Origin: Liolophura sinensis
Lineage: Eukaryota; Mollusca; Polyplacophora; Chitonida; Chitonidae
DNA length: 64,000 nt
Assembly (NCBI RefSeq): GCF_032854445.1
Contig: NC_088302.1
Location: forward strand, 32,335,979-32,399,978
Direction: 5' to 3'
Made by a program: the position numbers and the translations under genes. The notes beneath the pieces were generated by a model that worked only from the letters and a program-made list of their open reading frames with translations, was not told where the DNA came from and ran no database searches. Shown here piece by piece: positions 1 through 14,500 of the stretch (position 1 is the first letter of the stretch; every line of letters begins with the position of its first letter).

Positions 1-348
1 GTTTGTTTGTTTGCTAGCTTTATGTCCCAACGGCTATTATTTCTGCTACACTTCTTCGATGGTGTCCCCTTCATTAGACCTGCACAGTCCAAGAAGTATG
101 GGTTGTTCCAACGCAATGGCAACACAGGGTCCAAGCTAAACTGGCCACATTTCTCTTGCAATATATGAGTAATACGTTGTCATTTTGCCCATAAAAGGTC
201 ATTGCAAAGGCAGGAATGAATAAATGGTCGGTCACTTTAGACTAGAAACGCTGCCTCGCTGGTTGGGATCGAATCTCCATCTCTGGCATTTGACTTGAAA
301 ACCGTATCCTACATCTGCAACCAAAATCTCCAGTTCCTACCTGTATAC
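1..348. other. Left edge, intron of TEP-A
   Basis: A short (GTTT)n run at the very start, then unremarkable intron sequence. I see no further TEP-A exon; the segment near 250-290 (gggatcgaatctcc) resembles a tRNA B-box and may be a SINE remnant. Confidence 0.5.
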
Positions 349-500
349 CTGCCGTTGCTGTACAGCTTGTTCATCAATTTGGATCTGAGCATACTGTTGA
401 TGTCGTACAGGGTGAGAGCATAGGCGGAAAGCGCCACAGCGTACGTGTCTGAGACATCTGTGGCTTCCAAGCATCGGACGGCTCTCTGAACGGACGGATG
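349..500 (-). CDS. TEP-A exon 27: thioester domain, last exon in window
   Basis: Encodes HPSVQRAVRCLEATDVSDTY and [15 protein letters not shown], aligning to TEP-B exon b17. 152 nt, ends in phase 2 at a gtatac donor. No further TEP-A exon is visible in 1-348, so the remaining exons are outside the window. Confidence 0.92.
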
Positions 501-3500
501 CTACAAAGTATCAAAGAGGCATTAGCAAAAACCTCTATACACTCCAGGGCCAGGAACACACGTGCACATCCAATCGACTTCGAGAACCCAAACCCGGTAA
601 ACTATTTGAAGACATTGTGTGGACAGCACTGAGCTGGTAGGTCTTTTTGAACCTTTCGAACAAATGACTATTGCTTCAGGCCATTTACACTATTCCAGTC
701 GTATCTTGACGATTGTAAATATTTGAATATAACAAAGGACTTACAACATGGAGATGACTTCGATGACGGTGTGATATTTATTTATTTATTTGATTGGTGT
801 CTTACGCCGTACTCAAGAATATTTTACTTATACGACGGCGGCCAGCTTTATGGTGGGTGGAAACCGGGCACAGCCCGGGGGAAACCCACGACCATGCACA
901 CGTTGCTGAAAGACCTTCCCACGTACGGCCGGAGAGGAAGCCAGCATGAGCTGGACTTGAACTCAAAGCGTCCGCGTTGGTGAGAGACTCCTGGGTCATT
1001 ACGTTGCGCTAGCGCGCTAACCAACTAAGCCACGCAGCGTGATACTAACAGTTGTTAAATGGTTACTCGTCAGATACAGCCTCTTGTCAATTTACCTCAA
1101 TTAGGATTTTCAGTACAGTTCAACCATGTCGTTGTTAGAAACTGCGTGGACAACACAGCATACGTCATGGAAAAGAGCATATGTCTTACCTGCCGAGAGG
1201 TATTGGCCTCCAACATGGCAGTCAGTACGTAGGCGGTAAGTGCTGCCAGGCCTTGGTTTCCAGAAGCCAAACCACCCTTCATCTCCTTGTGTATCACTTG
1301 ACCGACATGCGGGAAGCAGCCGGACTCCAGTTGGCGCACCTGTAGCCAGGTTACGCTCTTTTTCAAGTCGTCCGGGTCAATGTATATATGATTCCGAGCC
1401 TGAGCGAAAGACTTGACAACGAAGGCGGTTAACCACATGCTTCCCGTTTCATCCTTGTCCCCAAACGCGCTGTAGGAACCATCTTTGTGTCTGTACGTAA
1501 GTTGGCTCTGGTAACCTGTATATGAACATGATATTATAACTTACAGCACAGAGAGCAAAACTAGAGCAGCGACGACAGTGTGACAATTGGCACACAGTCA
1601 CACGTAACGGGTGAAAAACTGCCTCAATTTACCTAGGTTAGGGTTTTATTCTAACTGTGCATTACACCATGGATTAAGTAGAATTCAGTAAAAAACATAT
1701 AGTAATGCTATTTGCTATTTCTCAGACGTCACTGTTCATAGAATGGTACATTTGTTTGTCTGTTTGTAATGTATTTAACGGTTGCCTGATTTATTGATTG
1801 TTGTGAAATGGTGTGCTCCAAGTTTTTTCACTTATACAAAAACAATGGCGGTCAGTTTTATGGAGGCCAAAAAGACCGAGGGGGTAAACGACCAACCTTT
1901 GGCAAGTTACTGACGAACTTTCCTGCCTACGACTCGAGATAAAGACTTGTATGTCATATTGGTTGGATACAAGCGTGCTCGTGAACAACAGCAAGCGTAC
2001 GCAGACTGCCACAAGAGCGTCGTTGGCCACTTATTGACAGGAAGATTCTGTAGACAAGGAGCGAGAGCGCTGAAATCTACAAATCCCCTGCCCATCCTCG
2101 GGACTGAACTCGTGTTTCATATGCCTCTTGGTTAGAGGTCGCGCATTTTACTCACTGAGTTGCTTCTCGCTCTGAGTTTCTGATGAGGCAATTAGTATTA
2201 TTCCGTATTAAGAAATATTGGAATTCATTGTCTGAAGTAAACCCTTTGCACAATGAAACAATACAATGACCTGGGTTACCCCCGGTTTCTGCTCGGTTTC
2301 CTCCCACAATAATGTGGCCGCCGTCGTATAAGTGAATTATTCTTGAGCACGGCGTAAAACACCAATAAAATAAATAAATAAATCATTCAATACAATTACC
2401 AGTATTAACACAGCCTAGTTGAGTTTATATACTCAGTGTCAGTCAGATGGAAGGTATCTTTGGATATATAGGACTGTAGCATGAATAGCCATCATCAAAT
2501 TTTAGTGCCTAGAAAGAGTATTGACTAACGCCCCAATCCCTCCCCCAAGTTTAGATTTTAGAATTAAAGTTGTTTCGCATGGCTAAATGTTTTAATAAAT
2601 TTAAAACAAATGGTTAAATTACTTCTGCCTCTGATACATAATTTATATGCAAATGTATGTAATTTTCTCCTCATACGATATCTAAAAGTTACATCCCGTC
2701 CTTAGAGCCGAGGCTTACAATGGACGTGCCTTAGAGAAAAGGCGTAGACACCCACCTTTCCTCATGAAATCTTTAGCCCTGTCTTCTTCGTACTGACTTA
2801 GTTGTTTGGTGGCCTTCAGATACTGAAGGACGTAAATGATTGGAGCAAAGTTCAACATGTTCTGTTCTCCACATCCTGTCGGCAACTGTATCAGCTTCTC
2901 CAGGCCCTTTAGAGTCAGTCCCATCAAATCACCTGTTCGGGGATGCAGAAAACACCGTGCTCAGAGTTGTGAGTCGATATACTATCTGATTTCTAATATT
3001 TTCAAAACTGTGCTCCTCGCACATTGTAAATCATTGCTATCTAATAGCGTGGGCGAAGATTTATCTGTTCAGATTGCATTCAAAATTCGTATGTAATCTG
3101 TACATATTCCTTACAGCGTATGCGCCGCTCACTACCATCGCTTCAGATCACTATCACTACTATCAAATTTTGTACAGAAATCTTCAACAAAGCCAGGGTC
3201 CCTGGGGTGACGGTGACGAGACAGTAAGTGATGTCAGAAAGCACAAACAGTCTGTATCAACGTTTGTCTCTATTTATACTTGATACGCATGCATTCTCTT
3301 TATCTTAAGTATATGCACAACATGATTTTAACGGGTACCTGGAAAAATTTAATTGACGAACGTTAATTATAGGTCGGAGGAAGGATATTAGTGATGAGGC
3401 TATAAAACCTCATACAAGCCTACGTGCGTCGTGATATAGGGTACAGAGTAGCACATGAGTTGTTACAGTATCATGAGATTATCTTGTGAAAGAACTTCTC

Positions 3501-4121
3501 TCTTAAAACTAAAAATTTACAGTTAACACTGTAAAGATCACACGGATTTACTGCACCTTTAAAGGGTACATGTATCTGACCAGTTTTATTGTTTCAACGC
3601 TCTTCAAAGGTGTTCATATTCAAAACTCCATTAAAAGTGTTATTTTTTTTAAAAACTCAAGTGCTGGTTTAAGGTGTTGATAAATCAGCTTTTAATGGAG
3701 TTGGAAAGTGAACACTTTGAAGAGTGTTGAAACATGTGATCTTTACAGTGTTAAATGTAACACTTTGGTTTTAAGAGTGTTATAAGGTGAAATGATAAAA
3801 ACCTTAAACGACTTACTCGTAATCTTAACCAGCGGGAATCAACACAGTATAATTCAGACCTTCACACAGAACAACAACGTACAAGAATATAAATAATCGC
3901 CACAACTACATCTATAATCTGACCTATTATAGAGAACTGAGCGCGCTCCGAACCCTTGATCACATTCTGCGGTAACTTCAGTTTGATGTTGTCTTCAAAG
4001 CGCCATCCAGGTTGCTCTGAAAATACAAGAAACTGAACCAGTGAACAAAAACTACTTGGCACGTACGATGCAGGGGTAAAATTGATTGTTTATAAATGAG
4101 GTGTCGGTTTTATATATATAC

Positions 4122-4185
<64 letters not shown>

Positions 4186-7100
4186 TGGTTGAATTTTGGT
4201 ATTCTTTATTTCTGCCCTACATTTCTAAAGATGGCTACATAGTCACGCCAAAACATATTTTAATACCAAAATATCGATTCCAATATTCGGAATTTCTCTT
4301 GAGTTGGCTTAAACACAACCGATCTGTGATCACAGTTCCTTCTGTTTCTTTAATTTTCACAGGTAAGAAAATAAAACAAACAATAAAAGTGGTTTTGAAT
4401 ATGTACTGACCTCTTGGGCAAGCCATGGCACTGTAGGTATATTCTTTAGGTATTCCTTCTGCCTAAATTACATACACACAAAAAACAAAAACAAAAGAAA
4501 ACAGTAGGTATTAATACAATCTAACAAACACGCCTGTCTACTATGTGACGAAGGGCGGCAGTGCACATATAATCAACTTTCAGATCTACTACTCTCCGAA
4601 ACACTGATATGTCATTTATAAATATTCGCGCGATACGGTTTATTGTATATCTAAAGAATGCCAAGATCAGGATATCAGATCATTCAGTTTCACCTGTTGT
4701 TTCAACAGACCTCAGAAAATTGAGCAAATGGCGTCGCCATACCAGGTCCCACTTTCACAAAGCGGCGAACGGCATTTTTTTAATCGTACATTTGTCGTAC
4801 ATGAACGACATCTTTGTGAAACTGGGCCCATGCCTGTAATGGACAACCTTATATTTTTTGTAATATAAATCTGCCTTGAACAATTTTTATAGGAAACTAA
4901 GGGTAGCATTTTTCGAATCAGAACTTTGTATGAATTTGCAGAAGAGGAGAGATAAGATAGTGTTCTATCTGCAAAATAACAGACAAAGTCTCATTTACTT
5001 ACCTCAACCAGCAGATAATTTCTAACTCGGTCTCGCGCTCCCAAACCTTTAAAGCTCATTGTGCGGTTTTTACAAATGCCAGTGGATTTCACCGCCCGTG
5101 ACTACAAGTCACAAACAAAGGTTTGAAATGTTTATACTTTAAAAGTATTCTGCAGACAGAATTCAGACATCTGATTCTCTATGCCTGGAAGTCACTCAAT
5201 ATGAATGGGAAGTCGTGGAAACATTTAAGTGAAGACTTCAAAACCTGCTCCGAATTTCTAAATAATACCAACTGATGTCTTGTTATGGAAGTGCCATGTT
5301 AAGATATACAGTTGTTGGCTTAAGGGCATTTCAGATATGCATATTTTACCATCTTGCATGTCTTCGGGAGTATACGCAGTGCATTTATTGCACACAAACG
5401 TTACTATTTATTTATTTGTTTATTTTGTTTTTATTTATTTATCTGATTGGTGTTTTACGCCGTACCGTATTTCACTTATACGACGGCGGTCAGCTTTACG
5501 GTGGGAGGAAAGCGGGCTACGCCCGGGGGAAACCGAAGACCATCCGCTGGTTTCTGCAAGACCTTCCCACGTACGGTCGGAGAGGAAGCCAGCATGAGGA
5601 GGACTTACGGCATTCTAAAACCAACCTTCATTCAGATCCAGAAAACTGTACATGTACAGTAAACATGCCAAACTCGGAAAATCTAACTATACAACCACTT
5701 ACATCAACAGATATGCGAGTTTTGCCCAATTTCTTAGGAATGATGTAGAACGTTTGGCTGGCAGACTCCCCTCCACATAAACAGCGTGATTCAGAAGATG
5801 ACCCCGTGGGTATTTCAAACCGTCGACTTTTCCTCATGGATATTTTAATCTGCAACATCAAAAGGTCTTTTCACCATTTGCCAATTGTAACACTGTCCTT
5901 GCTGCTCTAGTTTTACTTACTGTGACGTGATATTTTATATTTATTACTTCAATTTACGGGGCAAAATTAAGTACAAATTTGGAACATTCTACTGTCTGTT
6001 TATTGGAGAGAAAGACACCAGAAAAATCAAAATAAGTACCAGTGAAATTTACTGAATAATTAAAAACTATACCCGAAAAAAACTATACCTGAAAAAACTT
6101 ATAAAGATATAGAGTGAATGATTGAATGCTTAGGTTTTAACGTCGTACTTAACAACATGTACATATACTGTGTCTTCTTGTGGCAGGGCGAGTCCATGCC
6201 ACCAAAGTGCTGCCGCCACTGAAGTATCAAAGAAGACACCAGACATAACACCCCACCCATTCACATTAAACTGACACCAGGCCAACCAGTCCTGTTTCCT
6301 TGCTCTAACCACTCTGTGCAGCCATTTTGAAAAGTTTTTGGTTTGACAGAACCCGCGCTTGATCACGGGTCTCCCGACTTCGACGCGGGCGCTCTATTCA
6401 TTAGGCCACCGAAGCGGTCAAATATAAAGGTATAGAAAAAGTTGTGTAATACCTCTTGTGACATACTTGGTGGTTGTCACAGAGGCTCGCATACACACAC
6501 TCGACTGTATATAATTCAATAAAAAAAATATAGAAATCAGTAACTATATTAGATTTATAATATATTATATTTTCAGATATTGTTTTCAAACAAAAAGACT
6601 TTGGGGTTCAAACATCTCTCTGAACAAGTTTGTGTGGTCGAACCAAAAGCGGATTCTTTTTGCACGAGGTTGTCCCTAAATATGGACATGGTGGCAGACA
6701 TTCGAGTATTCACATTTAATCATAATGAACTTTCTAGGTCAATACAATCTCCAAATCAATTTCCAAAAACAAGGGTTTTCAGCTCAAACCACCAAAGAAC
6801 TAAGAAAATATGTAAGGAATTTGGTTGGAGTCATGTAACTATAGAAGCAATCAGCCGTTTTCAATGAAACGAAAAAAACGCAAGAAATGATAGAGGCGTG
6901 AAAATTTCATTGATATCCTTATCGCAAACCACGATTTCATGCGAGCTGTCGTTAATCAAAATCACGCATCTCATTTCCGGTGATTGAATTCACCGATTCG
7001 TATATCCAAAGCGCCCATTTCATTTAACACGATGCCTATACTACTCTGGGTTTAACCAAATTAGACAGAATTATAAGTGAAAATTTACTGACAAGAAAGT

Positions 7101-10100
7101 TGTATAATGCCGACGTATCAATAATTCTCACCTCTAACCATGAGGTCTGTCCAGTACTTATTCTCCCAATAATGAGTGCAACGTGAGGAAATAACAAAAC
7201 TGAGAAATTTCATGGTCAAGATTTAGGTTTGAACTCCTATATCTGACTTACAAAGCTGACACTGTAACCTCTCGGACATGTGGTGCGACCCATACCAAAA
7301 GAGTAAATTGTTCCTAGTATACATCGTCTACCATGCCCTAGCGTAACATGCTGACGTAGTCAATGACGTACGTTACGACGAAAAAATGGCTCACCTCCAG
7401 ACAGTCCTTCAGATAACTGAAAGCTGTTACGATTATGGGAATCCTCTCTCCTCTGATGACAGAGTAGGGTAAAGTGTAGGAGATAAAGAAATGTTGGAAG
7501 GTAGTGATGGAGGCGGGTGGAGAAACACCCAGCCCTGATTTGGGGTTAAGACAAACTGCTCCTCCCACCCACTCAGTAATTGTGTCAGGGATACTTCGGG
7601 TTAACAACCCAAGGCCAGCGTCTCTGGAAAGGAAAATGAAAGTCAGACAACTTATTAGAATAATTAATATCTATATTAGTGTATATGTCTAAACAATGAA
7701 TACCAAAATGAAGGCTGTGTCTTTACTTGGAAGACTCTTCTTGTGCTCTATGTTCTGAAATTAGAATATTAAGCAAATTTTCTTTCTAGTCAAATAAAAG
7801 AATGTACATAAAGTATTACTCTGACACAATCAATAATATATAGGTCTAAGTTGTTGTCGTTCTGTCAGAAATGTTATCAAAAACATTCAGTCAGACAAGG
7901 ATTAATATTCGGTTATAACATGACAAGCTGTTAAGCAAGGCATGATTCTAAGAAAAAGAAAACACTGCATATTAAAATTGTTGATCAGTGAAGCCATTTG
8001 TTATCACTAAGCATGTTATAAAAATACATTGATATACGCTACCCTATTCTCATGAGCTCCCACAACCATGTTTCCGGGAAGTAAGAGCGTATAGGTGCCA
8101 GGTTCTCTCCAGAACCGTCCAGGTCAAAGTCTTCGTCACTGCCGAAGGCTGTGTCCAGTGGGATTGGAAAGGGTCCTTAAAGTGAATGAATATCCAGCTA
8201 AATCAGTAGCTCATAACGTATCAGGTAGGTCACAGACTCACTGCGGCCTTACATGTATAAACATTTCACGTGTTAACAATAGTAAACATTCTTCGTGTTT
8301 ATCGGCTTTTTACAGCTAACACAAATAGTTGTGTTTACTGGGCTGTTTGTGTATTTTGAATTATTAAACATGTTTACTATAATAAACGCATCTTATTAGT
8401 TACTAAACATGCTTTTTGTGAATAAACACCAAGACACGTTTCTACACTGTAATGTGTTTATATGCGAAACACTTATTTTCAGTGTGCAGGCCTATACATA
8501 TCCGGGATATTCAGGTGTGGGGTTTTCTCCAGGCTTCGATTTGTGCCTCCAACCCGACCAAATCAATATAATAAAGCGATCTAGAAGCAGACCTTTGCAA
8601 AATCCCACCAACATATGGACAATACTGAATAATAATAGCCAATGGTGTAAAGACTTTTCGATCGCAATCCGGAGCCGCACCAAAGTTTAACGGATTGTTC
8701 CCTTGTAGCCAAACTTGTGCAGAAATGCTTATCCCATCCACTGCATAACTGTCTTCAACATTTCATCCAGATCCCTGTTTTTCTTTCTGTAAAGTTGCTG
8801 ACAGACAGACAAGCAGACAGACAAACAGACAAAAACATAACGATCTTGGTGGAGGTAAAAGTAAGTAAAAGTGCATATATATAAGTGACGTACCTCCCGG
8901 ACCCGGAACGCCTCTAATGCCTTCATCAAATTTGGTACGGAATATCGGATCATCTGCGTCTCTGATATCACACGGCCGGGTTTGTATGTCAAGGTCAGTG
9001 AGAGTGGTCAAACCGGCTGTCTGAATAAAGTAGGATTACGCTACACGTTATGTCTAATGGTATTTTTCGTAACACGTGCAGTGCACGTGACTGTCATGGC
9101 AGCCATTGTTATCTTGTATTACGTTGCCATGGTAGTCAAATGTGACATTACATGCAAGTGTGGTGTATTAACCAAGGTAAACAAGCAGATATTACAATTT
9201 AAAGCCTTACTCAAGAATATTTCACTCATACGACGGCGGCCAGCATTATGGGAGGAAACAGGGCAGATCCCGGGAGAAACCCACGACCACCCGCAGGTTG
9301 AGCGCAGCATAATCGCATTTGGGAGGGGCTCCTGGGTCATTTCGCTGCAATGGCAGGCTAATCATTAGGCCATGGAGGCTCCGTCGTTTATAATTGTTTT
9401 ATATATAGTATAATTTTTTCATCTGATTGATAAGAAAATTAATAAAGCTTAAGGATAAAAAGAAAACAGTTGTTCCTCTTGCTCATGCTACCCCATTTTC
9501 TTCACAGTGTGGTTATATAGAAACAACCACTACAGTTTGACCGGTTCCAGTAAAGGGTATCACTTATGTGAGGAGTCCTTTCACGTTTTTTTGGTCATTA
9601 AATAAGTACCGGTATTCAGCTCACGTTAGCAAGGGAGCCGGTCATGACTTCTTTTCTTACCTCTTTCTGAGATGTTCATTGTGAAAAACAGATGTTAATA
9701 TTTAAATATTTAAAATATTTACAGCATGGAAAGTAAAACCAGAACAGCAAAGATAGTGTGATATCAACTGGTCACATGAAAAACGGCCTCTTGACCTCAG
9801 ATAGGATTTGATTCTAACTGTTCACGTAAATGCTTAAACAGTGGAAAATTTTGGTTAGAATCATGTTATACATACTCTAGATGAAGAGAATGCCAGTGAA
9901 TGAAAGTATTACCAAAGATAATGGCTGAAACAGATTGTTTGTGTTTTTTGACATCACTTTCTGCCGTGTTCAAGATTTCTGTACAAAACTTGATATTGGT
10001 GGCAGTGATGTAAAATGAAAGGCAGAGAGGGAAGCATGCACTGTAAAGATTATTCGTGTTGGGACTTGTGACTATGGATGCAGGAGGGTTACATGTCCAC

Positions 10101-11536
10101 TTACTCTGAAGGCTTTGATGGCATCCACATAAGGGCTGTAATAAGCAGATTGCGGTGATGACTGTCGTTTCTTTCTGAGAGGTCCCAGGCCTGGGGGTCC
10201 GAACCGAATGGGAGGAAATTCTACAAGCAGAAAGTCATTCGTGCATAAGGCATGTGATACGAATATCAGACCCGGTGCAGCTACGTTATTCGTGATTCGA
10301 ATACCGACTTCAATTGTGATTCAAAAACCGGACAAAATGAAACTACGTTATTCGTGATTCAAATACCAAATCCACCTGTGATTCAAATACCGGACACAAT
10401 GAAGATAGACTATTCGTGATTCAAAATACCGAATCCACATGTCATTCAAATACCAATGCTGTAAATGTTGGCAATATATTCGTGGTTCGAACATCGAACC
10501 CAGCTGTGATTTAGATACCGAACAAAGTGCAATCTAAGTTCAATTTCGTGATTAGAATATTGAATTTAGTGGTAGCTATACTTTTCTGTGATACAAATAT
10601 CGCACCCAGTGCTAGTTACGGCATTCTTTACTAGATTACCGAACCCAGTACTAACTGTACTTTTCTGTGATACAAATATCGCACCCTGTGCTATCTACCG
10701 TATTCTTGACTAGATTACCAAACCCAGTGCTAACTGTACTTTTCTGTGATAGAAATACCGAATTCAGTGCTAGCTACGGTATTCTTGATTAGATTACCGA
10801 ACCCAGTACTAACTGTACTTTTCCGCGATACAAATACCGAATCCAGTGCTAGCTACCGTATTCTTGACTAGATTACCAAACCCAGTACTAACTGTACTTT
10901 TCTGTGATACAAATATCGCACCCAGTGCTAGCTACCGTATTCTTCACTAGATTACCGAACCCAGTGCTATGACTGTACTTTTCTGTGATAGAAATACCGA
11001 ATCCAGTGCTAGCTACGGTATTCTTGACTAGAATACCGCACAAAATGCTACGATATTCCTGCTGACTACTTTTTAGAGGATTAAATACCGAACACAATTC
11101 TAGATGCGAAAAAGTAACCTAGCGCTGGCTTCTTTTATAATGTTCAAATACCAAACCTATAGTTTTAATTCGAACACCGAAACATTATGTATACGTTATT
11201 CGTGATTCAATTACAAACTGAACCAATGCTCATTGTTTTTTATTTGCAAAAGAAAATCTAGTGCTAACTTTAGACCGACCTAGGGGGCCTCCGTGATCGA
11301 GGGGATTAACACGCCAGCGCGGCACAATGACCAGGAGCCTCTCACCAATGCGGTCGGTGTGAGTTCAAGTCCAGCTCATGCTGGCTTCATCTCCAGCCGG
11401 ACGTGGGAAGGTCTACCAGCAACCTATGGATGGCCGTGGTTTTCCCTCGGGCCCTGTCTGGTTTCCTCCCATCATAATGCTGGCTGCCGTGGTATAAGTG
11501 AAATATTCTTGAGTACGGCGTAAAACACCAATCAAA

Positions 11537-11571
<35 letters not shown>

Positions 11572-14500
11572 ACTTACCCAAAGTGTGACCCCAAACCGCA
11601 AATATAGACACAAGACCTGACAGTATCATTGCTAACAAAAGAATGTTGCACACTAAGCTTATGATTTGAGTTCAATGGAAACAATAATGATTTGTTGAAC
11701 TGTGAAGCATACGTGCAGGCCTACCACGAAAAACCTAAGCACCCAATGCTATGGATGTTTACAAATATCTGCTCGTTGAAGGGCAGAATACTATATATCA
11801 ATAAGTGTAAGATAAAATAACCACTTATTCCGCCCAGACGAATAACACGGCTGTTTTATGTTTATAGGTAGTAAAGTTAAACAATGATTTTAAATGACAT
11901 AGCTTGTGTAGTTTGCAAAGTTTTTTTTTAACGAAGACAGGAGTCGTACCGCCCTGGCCAACAAGCATCTTTCCCCGACAATATTCCTGGTCTTCACTGC
12001 GACTCCCGAAGTTTCTCCCGATGTTGTACTTTGACAGCTGCCGGAAAACCTAAAGTATGGAATAAAAGTTTATTTTTATTCGCAAAAAAACTCTTTGGTA
12101 ATGTAAAAGTTTATGCAAAAATGCGGCACGTTTTCGTTGAGTGTAAAGGATTCACGTTGTTTAGTACGTGCATTGCCAGAATTGCTTTTGGCAAAGGTTT
12201 AATTTCTGGTGTCTTTTTGTGGTATATTTTCACCACGTATATAAAGGCCTAACAGAATTAGAAAGATTAAATGCAACTACCTTAACCTTTAAATAACTGT
12301 TGTAAAACAAATAAACAGAGACATCAAAACAAGCTGAACATAGTATAAAGGACTTGAAAGGTTTTCACAATTTTTCAATACCTTTTCCGGAGACATCTGG
12401 TTATCTGTGCCTGCAAGATGGACACTCTTGTCAACCACACCGATACCACACAGCGATCCGGAGTCTGCGTTCACACGAAGTGTCGTCGCCTTGCCCGGAC
12501 GAGCCTTAGGCTTTTTAAACTTGAACGAAACCTGTAACGCAGCCAATTAGTCCACAGAATTTCGTGGTGAAGTGAGAAACCATGATACCAAATAATGGAG
12601 AATGCATAGTTTGCTTTATCATATGACAAAAACGTACTAAGAGATTAACATAATTTCAATATCTCTGAAGTCTGGTCATGAGCCGTAATTTAACATGTTT
12701 AACGGAGCGCATAATAGGGGAGGAGACTGTGCAACAACAACAAAAAATGCCACCCAACCACTGACCATCATTTCCAGTGTGCAACGCTTGTGGAGCATCA
12801 CGCCAATTTTAAACAATGAAAGTAGAGAATATATGTAGGATGTTTACTAGCATACAATAACCACCTTGTATACAAATGTTACACATTTTGTACCAAACTG
12901 ATTTACAAACGCTTCTAGATCCTGCATATTTTATACGTATTTGCAGTACATACTACCTTAAGTGACTAAGCTATGAATTATTGACGTTTCTTAATGGTAT
13001 ACTTTCGAACCTGGTTTTGAAAGCATCTCTTCACTTTGAAAGTAATGGCGTCAGCGACGATCTCGCCATCCTGAGGCCGGATGTGGTAGACGAGGAGTTG
13101 AGCTTCCGGTGACATTGCCATGGTAACGGGGATGGTCAATTGCAGGTGACTGAAATGTGTCGATTCCTCATAAGTGGTCTCCTCCTGCTTGATGAACACT
13201 CGGTCCCCTTCAGAGATTAAATCTTCATCAGGATGATCCGTATTATCTGCAAAAGGAATTTTTATCGTAAGTTTTCATTTCTGCTTTTTCTTTGTTGCTG
13301 TTTTACCTCTACTATGTACAGGTTCTAAAATATCAGTAGAACAGCCGTGTATGATTCATACAGCTTGAGATGATCATCTCAGCAAATATTCACGATTTCC
13401 TATCAATCTGGTTCAGAGATATGGCGGTTACAATTATGTATGTATGTATGTATGAATGTGTTCTTGTGTGGGTGTATGTATGTACTTATGTAGGTATGTA
13501 TGTATTTACGTGTGTATGCATGCATGCTTGGGTTTGTACGTCATACCTAAAGTTTCTCTTATCACCACGAGGAGTTAATCGTTAAAATGTTTCTTCTTAC
13601 CTTTTTCGTTCTTTACATTTGAAATGTCATCCATTTGCAGAGGCTGGTAATGCTTTGGACGGATCGGATCTTCTTCAACAGGCTTTCTGCCAGCGTACGG
13701 ATCAACTGGTGGCGGTTGGAGACGTGCTCCAAGAGGTTGGAAGTGTTCAGGCTGTATGAAGTCCTCCTCAACAGGCTTCCGGCCAGCATTTGGATCCGGG
13801 GATTGGGAAGGTTGACTACCAAGGGGTTGATAATGTTTAGGCTTTATGAAGTCTTCTTCAACAGGCGTTCGGCCAGCATACGGATCAGGGGATAAGGCCG
13901 GTTTATTACCAAGAGGCTGATAATGTTTAGGCTCTATGAAGTCTTCTTCAACAGGCGTCCGGCCAGCATACGGATCAGGGGATTGGGAAGGTTGACTACC
14001 AAGGGGTTGATAATGTTTAGGCTCTATGAAGTCTTCTTCAACAGGCGTCCGGCCAGCATACGGATCAGGGGATTGGGATGGTTGACTACCAAGGGGTTGA
14101 TAATGTTTAGGCTTTATGAAGTCTTCTTCAACAGGCGTCCGGCCAGCATACGGATCAGGGGATTGGGAAGGTTGACTACCAAGGGGTTGATAATGTTTAG
14201 GCTTTATGAAGTCTTCTTCAACAGGCGTTCGGCCAGCATACGGATCCGGGGATTGGGAAGGTTGACTACCAAGGGGTTGATAATGTTTAGGCTTTATGAA
14301 GTCTTCTTCAACAGGCGTTCGGCCAGCATACGGATCAGGGGATTGGGAAGGTTGACTACCAAGGGGTTGATAATGTTTAGGCTTTATGAAGTCTTCTTCA
14401 ACAGGCGTCCGGCCAGCATACGGATCAGGGGATTGGGATGGTTGACTACCAAGAGGCTGATAATGTTTAGGCTCTATGAAGTCTTCTTCAACAGGCGTCA

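Noticed and set aside
4086-4409. Open frames rich in YIYIYI (also at 55186-55446)
   Set aside because: Simple translation of TA microsatellites.
8894-10220. Anaphylatoxin (C3a-like) domain in TEP-A, suggested by the nearby RKKR site
   Set aside because: The exons that follow contain only single cysteines (TRPC) and no CC...C...CC pattern; frame continues directly to YFPETWLW.
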